This document shows positions 16,327-25,031 of a stretch of 57,028 bases of DNA, piece after piece. Every line of letters begins with the position of its first letter. The stretch's first letter is position 1. Below the pieces are notes generated by a model. It was not told the DNA's origin. It did not search any database and was given only the letters and a program-made list of their open reading frames with translations. A program made the translations under genes and the position numbers. The stretch covers positions 1 through 57,028 of the forward strand of contig CAIRTM010000126.1 in assembly GCA_903881505.1 (NCBI GenBank), read 5' to 3'. This stretch comes from an uncultured delta proteobacterium (GTDB lineage: Bacteria > Desulfobacterota > WTBG01 > CAIYCZ01 > CAIRTM01).

Positions 16327-17483
16327 ACCGCCTCCTTGCGTATGTCTTCAACGGCGCTGAGAATGACGCCGGGCCGGATAATGGAGCCTCCGGCATGGCC
16401 CACCAGGCGCACCGGGCAGCGCCCGCCCGCGCAGCGCTCAAGCTCGAGCACCATCTGCCCAAGGTTGATCTCCGGCATGATCAGGGCCCGCACGCGGCCC
16501 GCAAGGCCGCGGATAAACTCCTCGGGAAAAGGCCAGACCGTGTTGAGCTTGACCAGGCCGAGCCGCAGGCCCCGATCGCGGCCCATGCGCAGGGCGCGCC
16601 GGGCCGAGCGCACGCTGATGCCATAGGCCACCAGCACGACCTCGGCGTCGTCGAGGTACTCGGTCTCGTAGCTGATGATCGCGTCGCGGTTCATTTTTAT
16701 TTTATTGACCAGGCTGTTGACCATCCGCTCCTGGGCGCGGTCCTCCATGGCCGGGTAGCCGTTCTCGCCGTGGGTCAGGCCCGTGACATGGATGCGGTAG
16801 CCGTCGCCGAAGCAGGCCATGGGCGCAACACCGTCGGCCTCGGGCCTGTAAGGCAGAAACTGCCCGGGCGCACAGGTCGGGCGCTTGCGCTCAACGACCT
16901 CGATCGCGCCCTCTTCCGGGATCAGCACCCGCTCGTTCATGTGCCCGACGACCTCGTCGGCCATGACGAGCACGGGCAGGCGGAAGCGCTCGCTCAGGTT
17001 GAAGGCCCGGATCGTGAAATCGAACATCTCCTGCGGGGAGGACGGGCACAGGGCGATGATCTCGTAGTGCCCGTGCGAGCCCCAGCGCGCCTGCATCATG
17101 TCGGCCTGGCCCACAAGCGTCGGCAGCCCGGTGCTGGGGCCGCCGCGCTGCACATTGCAGACCACGCACGGAGTTTCGGTAATGATGCCCAGGCCGAGGT
17201 TTTCCATCATGAGCGAAAAACCCGGACCCGACGTGCTGGTCATGGCCTTTTTCCCGCCCCAGCTCGCGCCCAGCAGCGCCGCCATGGAGGCGATTTCGTC
17301 CTCCATCTGGATGTACATGCCGCCCACCTGCGGCAGGCGGCGCGACATGCGCTCGGCCACCTCGGTCGCCGGGGTTATCGGATAGCCGGCAAAGAAGCGG
17401 CAACCCGCGGCAAGGGCGCCCTCGGCGCAGGCCTCATCGCCGTTCATGAAATGTGTTCCGGTTAAAACCGCCTTGGATGCCAT
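16323..17483 (-). CDS. korA: 2-oxoacid:ferredoxin oxidoreductase, alpha subunit
   Basis: A 386-residue alpha subunit (pyrimidine-binding and transketolase C-terminal-like domains). The family markers are FFAGYPITPATEV near residue 30, the MEDEIASMAALLGASWGG segment carrying the Glu that activates TPP, TSTSGPGFSLM, and GPSTGLPT. It carries GNPxPxxT-like features of Kor rather than the fused pyruvate enzyme. It sits between korD (63 bases upstream) and korB (four-base overlap). Product of the complex: acyl-CoA, CO2 and reduced ferredoxin, or the reverse carboxylation in autotrophs. Confidence 0.92.
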   Translation of the reverse strand: MASKAVLTGTHFMNGDEACAEGALAAGCRFFAGYPITPATEVAERMSRRLPQVGGMYIQMEDEIASMAALLGASWGGKKAMTSTSGPGFSLMMENLGLGIITETPCVVCNVQRGGPSTGLPTLVGQADMMQARWGSHGHYEIIALCPSSPQEMFDFTIRAFNLSERFRLPVLVMADEVVGHMNERVLIPEEGAIEVVERKRPTCAPGQFLPYRPEADGVAPMACFGDGYRIHVTGLTHGENGYPAMEDRAQERMVNSLVNKIKMNRDAIISYETEYLDDAEVVLVAYGISVRSARRALRMGRDRGLRLGLVKLNTVWPFPEEFIRGLAGRVRALIMPEINLGQMVLELERCAGGRCPVRLVGHAGGSIIRPGVILSAVEDIRKEAV

Positions 17484-17546
17484 GGGTAAACCTCTATGGA
17501 AATACGGTGCTTGGTGCGCGCTTTTGGAGCCGCTGCGGCAGTGCGG

Positions 17547-17813
17547 CTATGCCTCATCAGGGGATTCGATGACATAAATGGCAAATTCAGGGCACAGCGC
17601 CTCGCAGAAATGACAGCTCACGCAGCGCTCGGCCGCCTCTGCCAGCGGATAATGGTAGCCTTTGACGTTAAAGGCGCTCGACATTTTCAGCACATCGCGC
17701 GGGCAGTACTCGATGCAGAATTCGCAGCCCTTGCAGCGCTCTTCAATAATAGTCACGGTGCCCCTGCGGATGTGTATTTTTTCAGCATCAAGGGGGGTGC
17801 GCCAGAATTTCAT
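17547..17813 (-). CDS. korD: 2-oxoacid:ferredoxin oxidoreductase, delta (2x[4Fe-4S] ferredoxin) subunit
   Basis: An 88-residue ferredoxin-like subunit with two [4Fe-4S] motifs, [12 protein letters not shown] and [12 protein letters not shown]. It is the first gene of the operon and should pass electrons from the TPP/KorB site to ferredoxin or to the Hdr-like modules encoded downstream. I start at ATG 17813, with AGGAAA about 9 bases upstream; the frame is open further upstream but that part is not ferredoxin-like. Confidence 0.9.
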   Translation of the reverse strand: MKFWRTPLDAEKIHIRRGTVTIIEERCKGCEFCIEYCPRDVLKMSSAFNVKGYHYPLAEAAERCVSCHFCEALCPEFAIYVIESPDEA

Positions 17814-17893
17814 ACGGTTTGCTTTCCTGGTGAGGCCATCAGGGCCGGTTATGTACAACCGCTGCAGGCAACAAAAATCAAAAAAAGGGATAT

Positions 17894-17922
17894 TTTATAC
17901 TATGCGGGTGCGATTTTTGCAA
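17894..17922 (-). promoter_or_regulatory. Candidate sigma-70 promoter of the kor-hdr operon
   Basis: On the minus strand TTGCAA (17922-17917) and TATAAA (17899-17894) are separated by 17 bases, about 80 bases before the korD start. This matches 4 of 6 and 5 of 6 consensus bases. It is the best-placed promoter I see for the nine-domain, eight-gene operon. Confidence 0.45.
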
Positions 17923-18292
17923 CCAGAAAGATAAAATTAAATGCTTTTTCGGGAGGTTAGAATGTTGAAGACGCTGTGTCCGGCAGGCGGTTCAAACATA
18001 TCCGGACCGGCTGCCGAGCGAAACCGGGGGAACGCACGAAGGGGTTGGAAATGTTATGGCGCACATGGGCACTCCGTGGCCTACAGCGGCAATATGTACG
18101 TGCGGCGCAATGTGCATGCACAAAAGTATGTGCCCCCGAACGAGCGCTTCGCACCCCTTGAAACCTGCAGGGCAGGCGGCTATATACATAAGTACGACAA
18201 CCCGTAAACAGTCAAACGCGGCAATGGTACGGCCATGGCGGGCCGGGCCTCATCCGCACAACGTCAAGTTTTTCCCCACGGGAGGACATGAC
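17923..18292. other. Intergenic region between the divergent korD and a small protein gene
   Basis: About 370 bases with no convincing gene. It includes short self-complementary stretches such as TGCATGCA at 18113-18120 but no hairpin with a U run. Several short overlapping frames are present on both strands and none resembles a known protein. Confidence 0.4.
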
Positions 18293-18565
18293 ATGGCACA
18301 CAACTACACGGCATCCCTGCGGCACGCATGGCAGTATTCATGTGGTGACCTGAAAAAATTTTTCTCCGGCCAGGCACCGCTCCTTGAAACTGTGGTTGAA
18401 AAAACCATAGAAGCCGGGGTCATCGTCACTGCGGCGGGCCTGCTCTACAAAGTCATACAGATATTCTCCGCGTCAAATAGCGCTTATCAGGTGTATGCCG
18501 CGGGACTGCGGGGCCTCAATGTCGCGCATCAGGTTTACACAAGTGCGCTGCAGTGGCTGTTGTAA
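18293..18565 (+). CDS. Small orphan protein with one hydrophobic segment
   Basis: A 90-residue protein that I do not recognise. The start ATG 18293 has a strong GGGAGG (18280-18285) 7 bases upstream, which is the main evidence that it is real. It has a polar N-terminal third, an amphipathic stretch, a hydrophobic segment near residues 38-52 (AGVIVTAAGLLYKVI), and a C-terminal half rich in Ala, Tyr and Val with a loose repeat (NSAYQVYAAGLRGL / NVAHQVYTSALQWL). It is transcribed away from the kor-hdr operon and lies alone between that operon and thiC. It could be a small membrane-associated protein; no function can be assigned. Confidence 0.55.
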   Translation: MAHNYTASLRHAWQYSCGDLKKFFSGQAPLLETVVEKTIEAGVIVTAAGLLYKVIQIFSASNSAYQVYAAGLRGLNVAHQVYTSALQWLL

Positions 18566-18914
18566 CAGCATGGACAGGCTGCACGCCAAGCCGGAAAGCG
18601 CCTGTTGTAAAACCAAAACCGCCCTCTGCCGCTTCCCTGACAATCCGCAGTGTACTTAAGGGTAAAACTCCGTCGCGGCCGCGCCATGTCATGCCGGAGC
18701 CTGGTGCGGCATCAGCCGTGCTCACGCTGCCACCCCCGATTTTCGCGCCAGAGGGTTCTCGTGCGCCCTCCTGCCGCGCGGCCGTGGCCTGTTCTGCTGG
18801 CATTAGCTGCACATGTCCGGCGTTAGTTTTCCGAAACTGATACACGCGCCGGTGGGCTCGTTTAGCGAGCGCACGTTTTCGAGGTCGGCAGCGGCAGGTT
18901 TTTTGAGCGGCTGT
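18566..18914. other. Intergenic region downstream of thiC, no gene seen
   Basis: This 349-base gap lies between two converging genes. The only structure noticed is a short hairpin, GCTCG at 18856-18860 pairing with CGAGC at 18866-18870 around a TTTAG loop, without a clear U run. Overlapping frames on both strands look like composition-driven shadows. Confidence 0.4.
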
Positions 18915-20207
18915 CTATTCGTAGAAGTTCCAGGACTGCTCCTGGTTGAGCACCTTGATCGCGCAGAACTCGCCGCACATGGTGCAGACTTCACTGTCTT
19001 CAGGCTTGCGGCTGTCGCGCATGGAGCGCGCGCGTTCAGGGTCCAGCGAGGCGGCGATCTGGCCTTCCCAGTCAAGCTTTTTGCGGCAGCCCGCCATACG
19101 CTTGTCGCGATCAATGGCTCCGGGGACGCCTTTGGCGATATCGGCCGCGTGCGCGGCGATACGCGAGGCGATGACGCCTTCGCGCACGTCCTCTACCGTG
19201 GGCAGGCGCAGATGCTCGGCCGGGGTGACGTAGCACAGAAAGTCCGCGCCGTACATGGCTGCCATGGCGCCGCCTATGGCGGAAGTAATATGGTCATAGC
19301 CCGGAGCGCAGTCGGTCACGAGCGGGCCCAGCACATAAAAAGGAGAGCCGTTGCAGAGTTGTTTCTGTATCTGGATATTGGTTTTGATCTGGTCGATGGG
19401 CACATGGCCGGGCCCTTCGATCATAACCTGCACGCCGGCCTCAAGCGCACGTTTTGCCAGTTCGCCCAGCGTGATCAGCTCCTGAATCTGGCCGCGGTCG
19501 GTGGCATCGGCCAGGCATCCCGGGCGCAGCCCGTCGCCCAGGCTCAAGGTCATGTCATAGGAAGCCGCGATGCGGAGCAGACGATCGTAGTGCTCGTAGA
19601 GGGGATTTTCTTTTTTATTATGGGCCATCCACGCAACCGTGAATGAGCCGCCGCGGCTGACAACATCCATCATGCGGCCCTGGTTGCGGATGCGGGTGGC
19701 GGCCTCGCGTGTCAGTCCGCAGTGAACGGTGATAAAATCGACACCTTCCTCGGCCTGCTGCTCAATGACACTGAACAGGTGCTCGACGTCCATCTCTACG
19801 ATGGGCTTTTTTTTACGCGTTGTTTCAATGGCGGCCTGGTACAGCGGTACCGTGCCGATCGGCACGCTTGAGTTTTTGATGATTTCACGGCGTATGGCTG
19901 AAATATCGCCGCCCGTACTCAGGTCCATGACCGTGTCGGCACCTGCCGCGATCGACACCTTGAGTTTTTTGAGCTCCTCATCCGGGTCGGTGCAGTCTTT
20001 GGATGTGCCGATATTGGCATTGATCTTGGTGCGCAGGCCCTTGCCGATGCCGAGCGGTATAGCGTTCGTGTGTTTGATGTTGCGGGAGATGATGCAGTGG
20101 CCCGCGGCGATACGCTCGCGCAGGACCTCGGCGCTGATCCGCTCGTCTGCGGCAACATGCTGCATTTCAGGAGTGATGAGTCCGGCGCGGGCTTGCTGTA
20201 TCTGCAT
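18915..20207 (-). CDS. thiC: Phosphomethylpyrimidine synthase ThiC
   Basis: A 430-residue radical SAM enzyme that rearranges aminoimidazole ribotide into hydroxymethylpyrimidine phosphate, the pyrimidine half of thiamine. The length fits the shorter (archaeal/anaerobe type) ThiC class. The C-terminal CTMCGEFC provides the CX2CX4C cluster site of this family. Other conserved parts are ADTVMDLSTGGD, EGPGHVP and PLVTDCAPGYDHI. The gene lies one base after the stop of thiD-thiN, forming a two-gene thiamine operon on the minus strand. I found no TPP riboswitch in front of this pair. Confidence 0.95.
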   Translation of the reverse strand: MQIQQARAGLITPEMQHVAADERISAEVLRERIAAGHCIISRNIKHTNAIPLGIGKGLRTKINANIGTSKDCTDPDEELKKLKVSIAAGADTVMDLSTGGDISAIRREIIKNSSVPIGTVPLYQAAIETTRKKKPIVEMDVEHLFSVIEQQAEEGVDFITVHCGLTREAATRIRNQGRMMDVVSRGGSFTVAWMAHNKKENPLYEHYDRLLRIAASYDMTLSLGDGLRPGCLADATDRGQIQELITLGELAKRALEAGVQVMIEGPGHVPIDQIKTNIQIQKQLCNGSPFYVLGPLVTDCAPGYDHITSAIGGAMAAMYGADFLCYVTPAEHLRLPTVEDVREGVIASRIAAHAADIAKGVPGAIDRDKRMAGCRKKLDWEGQIAASLDPERARSMRDSRKPEDSEVCTMCGEFCAIKVLNQEQSWNFYE

Positions 20208-20208
20208 G

Positions 20209-21546
20209 CTATGACCTCTCTTCAGCTATTTTGAGAATTTTGTCCGCAACATCGGCCGGGTCGCAGCCCAGCACGCGGCAGACCGGCTCCTTGCCGGTGT
20301 CGCCACGGTCGAATATAATGTCGGGCACGCGGCCCATGCGCTCAATCACATCTCCGGTGCCCCACTCAAGGGTTGAGCCTTCACGCTGTTTCACATCAGC
20401 CGGCTCGCTGTTGCGGTCGAACTCGCCTACGCTGAAGCCGAGCCCGCGGCAGCGCTCAACGATCGCGGGCGAGTAGGCTATGTTCATGGCCGAACGGCAG
20501 GATCCGTCAGCGCGCATGGCCGTAAGGATTATTTTTGCTATATGCCGCGATGCGCCTGCAGCAGGCGATGCCACACGGACAATGCCGCCGTGCAGGCGGA
20601 TAATGCGGCCCGGGAAGGCGACTACGTCCTCAACGGCTCGCGCACCGCTTACGGCATAGCCCATGTTTGACTGTATCTCGGGTATGAGCCGGCCGATGCC
20701 GGCCTGCTGCAGGACGCTGAAGGCGGCCTCGAGCGCGGTTGCGCACAGATAGATCTGAGCGTTTCTCTCAAGCCCGGCCGCATGGTTGACCGGGCCCCGG
20801 CCTGATCCAAGCCGGCAGGCGCTGCGCAGAGCACCGGTCAGGTACTGCTTGGCGCCTTCAATTGCCTCCTGCGGTCCCAGCCCCCGGCCGAGCAGCGTGG
20901 CGATCGCGGCCGAGAGCGTACAGCCCGTTCCGTGCGTGTGCGGCGTATCGACGCGCGCTGCGCTGAAATGCCTGTGGGTGCGGCCGTCAAACAAAACGTC
21001 AACGCAGTCGCCCGGAAGGTGCCCGCCTTTGACCAGCACAGCGGCCGGGCCAAACGCATGAATCGCTTCAGCGGCCCGCTGCATGTCGGCAACGTTTTTT
21101 ACCGGCAGCCCCGCCAGCTGCGCTGCTTCCTCCATGTTGGGGGTCACGAGCGCTGCCATGGGCAGCAGGCGCTCGCACAGCGCGTCCATGGCGTCCGGCT
21201 CGATCAGACTATGGCCCGAGGTGGACACCATGACCGGATCGACCACCAGGCGCGAAACGCCAAAACGCCGAAGCTCATCGGCAACGGCCGCAATGATTTC
21301 AGCGCTCAGCAGCATCCCGGTTTTAACGGCGTTTGCGCCGATATCGTTCATCACCGCATCAATCTGAGCGCGCACGGTTGCAGGCGGCAGGCCGTATACA
21401 GCGCTTACGCCGAGCGTGTTCTGGGCGGTCACTGCAGTGAGCGCGCTCATGGCGCAGCCGCCCAGCACGGTTATGGTTTTAATATCTGCCTGAATGCCGG
21501 CGCCGCCTCCGGAATCGGATGCCGCGATGGTCAGAACTCTGTTCAT
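20209..21546 (-). CDS. thiDN: Fused ThiD-ThiN: HMP-P kinase and thiamine-phosphate synthase
   Basis: A 445-residue bifunctional thiamine enzyme. Residues 1 to about 260 are ThiD, with ASDSGGGAGIQADIKT at the N-terminus and the ATP-site DTPHTHGTGCTLSAAIA near 210. The remainder, from about 270, is a ThiN-type domain (SNMGYAVSGARAVEDVVAFPGRI, RHIAKIILTAM, DIIFDRG), which replaces ThiE for joining HMP-PP and thiazole phosphate. ThiDN fusions occur in archaea and several anaerobic bacteria. I start at ATG 21546; the frame is open further upstream but upstream residues do not look like ThiD. It is the first gene of the thiC operon. A ThiE homologue is not seen in the window. Confidence 0.92.
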   Translation of the reverse strand: MNRVLTIAASDSGGGAGIQADIKTITVLGGCAMSALTAVTAQNTLGVSAVYGLPPATVRAQIDAVMNDIGANAVKTGMLLSAEIIAAVADELRRFGVSRLVVDPVMVSTSGHSLIEPDAMDALCERLLPMAALVTPNMEEAAQLAGLPVKNVADMQRAAEAIHAFGPAAVLVKGGHLPGDCVDVLFDGRTHRHFSAARVDTPHTHGTGCTLSAAIATLLGRGLGPQEAIEGAKQYLTGALRSACRLGSGRGPVNHAAGLERNAQIYLCATALEAAFSVLQQAGIGRLIPEIQSNMGYAVSGARAVEDVVAFPGRIIRLHGGIVRVASPAAGASRHIAKIILTAMRADGSCRSAMNIAYSPAIVERCRGLGFSVGEFDRNSEPADVKQREGSTLEWGTGDVIERMGRVPDIIFDRGDTGKEPVCRVLGCDPADVADKILKIAEERS

Positions 21547-21823
21547 GAATACATCCTGGTCCGGCGTGCGCCGGGCAATGAAAAACGACGCTGCAGTGTA
21601 CGGGAAGGTTGTACGTACAGGTCCTCGGAAATGTAAGTAATAACAGAAACATGCATGCACATCAAGGCTTTTAATTTTTCCGCTTGTAACGCGTGGGCAT
21701 TCGTGCTATCCATCGCAGATTGCGGTTCGCGGCACGCTCCAGGACCTGCATCCGGAGGCATTTCCTGAAAGCCGGCTGACCCGCTGAACCGTTTAACCCG
21801 ACCATTTGCATCCGGGAATACGT

Positions 21824-22690
21824 ATGGATACGCTTGGCAGTTATTTGCGCGAAGAACGTGAAAAACAGGGCAAAACCCTGGTTGATATCGTCCGCACAAC
21901 CCGTATCAGCCGTACCATGCTGGAGGCGATCGAGTCCGGCCAGGACACGCAGCTTCCTCCCCCCTTATACCTGCGCGGCCTTTTGAAAATCTATGCGCGG
22001 GCGCTGGAACTGAACCCGGAAGACGTACTTGCCCGCATGCCGCACCATGCCGTTCCTACCCGTGTGGCGCTGCCGCGCACCGTTAATCTTGAAACGCCGA
22101 AACGACCCTGGCTGAAAATCAGCCTTGCCGGCGCGGCTGTCTGTATTGCGGGCCTCTGGGGGTGGCAGGCGTTTTTCGGCTTTGCGCCCTTTGTTCACGA
22201 TGAACCGGTTATGATGGTCACGCCGAGGACCATCCAGCCCGGCACGCCCGCCGCGCCGACGGTAAACCCGGAGGCGGCTGCAAGCCCCGAACGGGCCGCC
22301 GGGGCGCCGGACACTGAATCCGCAAGCGCAGCGCTGCCGGTCGTGCTTCCGCAAGTGAATCCTGCTCCTGCTCCAGCATCCCCGGCCGTACCCGTTGCGG
22401 CTGACAATGCGCCACAGTCTGTGCCGGAGTCTTTCAGCGTACGGTTTGCGGCCCGCGGCGTTGTCTGGATGAGACTGCGGGCCGATGACGCAGCCCCGGT
22501 TGATATTACGCTGAAAAAAGGGGAGATATATCGCATATCAGCCGGGAGGTCTGTAAAAGCGCGGATCGGCAATCCGGCTCTTCTTGATGTCTGGTATAAT
22601 GACCAGCCGGTGCTGCTGCCCGGTACGCCGGGCCTGCCCCTGGATGCGACATTTCCGGACATCGCGCAGCCGGAGCAGCCTGCACGATAG
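21824..22690 (+). CDS. rodZ: RodZ-like cytoskeletal membrane protein (HTH_25 + TM + DUF4115)
   Basis: A 288-residue bitopic protein. The N-terminus is a helix-turn-helix domain of the RodZ type (LGSYLREEREKQGKTLVDIV) that in known RodZ binds MreB. A single membrane segment follows near residues 95-117 (ISLAGAAVCIAGLWGWQAFF). A Pro/Ala-rich linker leads to a C-terminal DUF4115 beta domain (VWMRLRADDAAPVDITLKKG). It should help MreB set rod shape and sidewall synthesis. ATG 21824 is preferred over 21806 because family members begin with a short residue run before LG.YL. No clear ribosome binding site decides. Confidence 0.88.
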   Translation: MDTLGSYLREEREKQGKTLVDIVRTTRISRTMLEAIESGQDTQLPPPLYLRGLLKIYARALELNPEDVLARMPHHAVPTRVALPRTVNLETPKRPWLKISLAGAAVCIAGLWGWQAFFGFAPFVHDEPVMMVTPRTIQPGTPAAPTVNPEAAASPERAAGAPDTESASAALPVVLPQVNPAPAPASPAVPVAADNAPQSVPESFSVRFAARGVVWMRLRADDAAPVDITLKKGEIYRISAGRSVKARIGNPALLDVWYNDQPVLLPGTPGLPLDATFPDIAQPEQPAR

Positions 22691-22767
22691 GCAGTCCGCC
22701 TGGGCGGTGCGCAGGACCGGCCAGCCCGGTTTCGGGATCGCCGGGTGTTAGTACAGGAAACCCCTCC

Positions 22768-23922
22768 ATGATAATCGGCGTTCTCAGGGAAATCAAAGCG
22801 CAGGAAAACCGGGTAAGCATGACGCCATCCGGTGTTGAGGCCATGAAGCAGCACGGGCACACGGTGCTTGTGGAACAGTCAGCGGGCAGGGGCAGTGACT
22901 TTACCGATGAGGACTACGCCGCCGCCGGCGCGACCGTGACGGCCACAGCGGCTGAGATTTATGCCCGGGCCGGGCTGATTATGCATGTGAAGGAGCCCCA
23001 GCCACCGGAGTACGGCCTGATCCGCCCCGGCCAGATCGTGCTTGCTTATTTTCATTTCGCATCCGATGAGCAGCTTACCCGCGGCTGCATGCAAACCGGC
23101 GCTGTCGCCATCGCCTATGAAACCGTTGCGGGGCTCCGGGGCGGTTTGCCGCTGCTGAATCCCATGAGCGAGGTTGCCGGCCGCATGGCTGTTCAAAAAG
23201 CCGCCCAGTACTGCGAGCGCGTCCACGGAGGTCGCGGCATTCTGCTGGGCGGGGTTGCCGGGGTGCTGCCGGCAACGGTATTGATCCTCGGCGGCGGCAT
23301 CGTGGGAACCAGCGCTGCCCTGGTTGCCGCCGGCATGGGCGCACGCGTCTACATTCTTGACATAAACCTTGAACGGCTGCGCCACCTGTCTGAAATCATG
23401 CCTAAAAATTGCACGCCCCTCATGAGTTCCGCGGCCGCCATCCGCAGCCTGGCCGCGCAGGCTGATATCATTATAGGGGCCGTGCTCATCGCCGGCGCGC
23501 GGGCACCCCGGCTCATCACCCGTGATATGCTGAAGGACATGAAGCGCGGCTGTGTCATGGTCGATGTCTCTATCGACCAGGGCGGCTGTTTTGAAACCTC
23601 GCACCCGACCTCGCATGACCGGCCTGTCTACGAAACTGACGGCATCATACATTACTGTGTGACCAACATGCCCGGTTCGGTTCCGATCACCTCGACCACG
23701 GCTCTGACCAATGCCACGCTGCCCTATGCCCTGCAGATCGCGGACACGGGCTGGAAGCAGGCCTGCCGCGAGGACGAAGGCCTGAAAAAAGGCGTCAATA
23801 TGGTGGACGGTCACATTACCTGCGAGGCTCTGGCCAGGTCCTTTGGTCTGCCCTGCAGGCCGGTGGATGAGTTTTTGCAGGCCAATGCCGGCGCAGCGTC
23901 AGCACAACCCCGGTCGATCTGA
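22768..23922 (+). CDS. ald: Alanine dehydrogenase
   Basis: A 384-residue NAD-dependent L-alanine dehydrogenase, which converts alanine to pyruvate and ammonia or the reverse. The N-terminal MIIGVLREIKAQENRVSMTP, MHVKEPQP near residue 75, and the NAD-binding ILGGGIVGTSAALVAAGMGA are family hallmarks; the catalytic Lys and His lie in these parts. VDVSIDQGGCFETSHPT follows. It has its own upstream gap from rodZ and precedes a lipoprotein gene. Possible roles are nitrogen assimilation or pyruvate supply, which would fit the cyanophycin genes further on (inference). Confidence 0.95.
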   Translation: MIIGVLREIKAQENRVSMTPSGVEAMKQHGHTVLVEQSAGRGSDFTDEDYAAAGATVTATAAEIYARAGLIMHVKEPQPPEYGLIRPGQIVLAYFHFASDEQLTRGCMQTGAVAIAYETVAGLRGGLPLLNPMSEVAGRMAVQKAAQYCERVHGGRGILLGGVAGVLPATVLILGGGIVGTSAALVAAGMGARVYILDINLERLRHLSEIMPKNCTPLMSSAAAIRSLAAQADIIIGAVLIAGARAPRLITRDMLKDMKRGCVMVDVSIDQGGCFETSHPTSHDRPVYETDGIIHYCVTNMPGSVPITSTTALTNATLPYALQIADTGWKQACREDEGLKKGVNMVDGHITCEALARSFGLPCRPVDEFLQANAGAASAQPRSI

Positions 23923-24010
23923 CGGCTGTTTGCGATCAGCTGTGTCCGTATATATGGAATTGCCATCCCAGAGGCGCTGCCCGCTCAATGATTCAGGCAT
24001 GAGGACTTGC

Positions 24011-24685
24011 ATGGATACGATAAAAATTATTTGCCTGGCAGTGTGCATAGCGCTGGCCGGCTGTGCTTCAAGCGCCGTGACCGAGCTGCGCGACACCGCA
24101 TTCACTTCTTCCGCGGTTTCCACGCTTGCCTGCATGCCGTTTGTACGGGGCCGGCAGTGCCTGGACCCGCAAACCGGTGAGGATGCGCTGCTTGACTGCC
24201 GGTTTTCATCGCTGAGCTATTCGCCCGAATTTTATTCTCCCGGAGCATTGCAGGATATCTCTTCCATCCTGCACGGAGAGCTCAGAAACACGTACGGCCG
24301 GATTGTCAAGGATTACAGCGCGGGTGTATCGGTTTTTGAAACGCTTGCCCTGAGAACGCCGGACAAAACGCTGCGCTCCCTGGCATCCGCCTTTGCCCGT
24401 GAACTCGGCGCGGAGTACGTCGCGGCCGGCGTGCTTGACAGCTATAAGGAACGCAAAGGCACCGCGCGCGCCATTTACAGTCCGGCCTCTGTCTCCTTCA
24501 GGGTATATATTATTCATGCCCCCACGGAATCCATCGTTTTTGAAGGCGTTTTCAGCGAGACCCAGCAGGCCCTGTCCGAGAACATTCTTCAGGCGCCGTC
24601 ATTTTTTAAAAGGGGCGCCCGCTGGCTCACGGCGGCCGAACTCTCCCGCGAAGGCATCAGGCGCGTTCTTGCGGATATACCGTAA
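24011..24685 (+). CDS. Predicted lipoprotein, unknown family
   Basis: A 224-residue protein with a clear lipoprotein signal (ICLAVCIALAGC, lipid Cys at residue 17). The mature part has a DxxxSLGE-free, mixed alpha/beta look, with a LASAFARELGAEYVAAGVLDSY segment that resembles the small periplasmic lipoprotein folds (similar to CsgG/DUF799-like proteins) but I cannot name the family. GAGG lies 6 bases before ATG 24011; an in-frame ATG at 23999 would add four residues. It is probably anchored in the outer or inner membrane on the periplasmic side. Confidence 0.75.
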   Translation: MDTIKIICLAVCIALAGCASSAVTELRDTAFTSSAVSTLACMPFVRGRQCLDPQTGEDALLDCRFSSLSYSPEFYSPGALQDISSILHGELRNTYGRIVKDYSAGVSVFETLALRTPDKTLRSLASAFARELGAEYVAAGVLDSYKERKGTARAIYSPASVSFRVYIIHAPTESIVFEGVFSETQQALSENILQAPSFFKRGARWLTAAELSREGIRRVLADIP

Positions 24686-25031
24686 ATATGGTATCAACAA
24701 ACCCGTAGGCATACGCATGTTTCTTTGTTAACACATGAAAGGTTTTTTGCAGGCAGAAACGTACAGGTTCAACGTGACTTCTGTACGCATACCCCCGGAC
24801 AGCACCCGGGGATACCATGCTCGTTTCATTTTCCCAGACACTACCGGCGCGGCCCTGTTGCCGATGGCGAGGAGAAGCCGCATGATGACCGGCGGACAGG
24901 CGTCCGGCAGCATGTTGCCGCTGTTGTAGCATGCCGTTCCCGCCCGGTTCAATACCGCCGGCAGCCTTACATGACACAACCCGTCCCCGGCTGCGGTGCG
25001 CCCAGCAGGGCTGATAGAAGGTAACGGTTAT
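24686..25031. other. Intergenic region before the glucan synthase gene
   Basis: This 346-base region should contain the promoter of the glucan synthase gene. No gene, riboswitch or terminator is recognised; short frames on both strands show no family resemblance. Confidence 0.35.

Noticed and set aside
18056-18292. The longer N-terminal extension of the small orphan protein
   Set aside because: The extension is Cys/His/Pro-rich nonsense-like sequence, and the ribosome binding site at 18280-18285 marks the start at 18293.
21547-21823. TPP riboswitch ahead of thiDN
   Set aside because: The core CTGAGA and ACCTGA elements are not found on the correct strand in this region.
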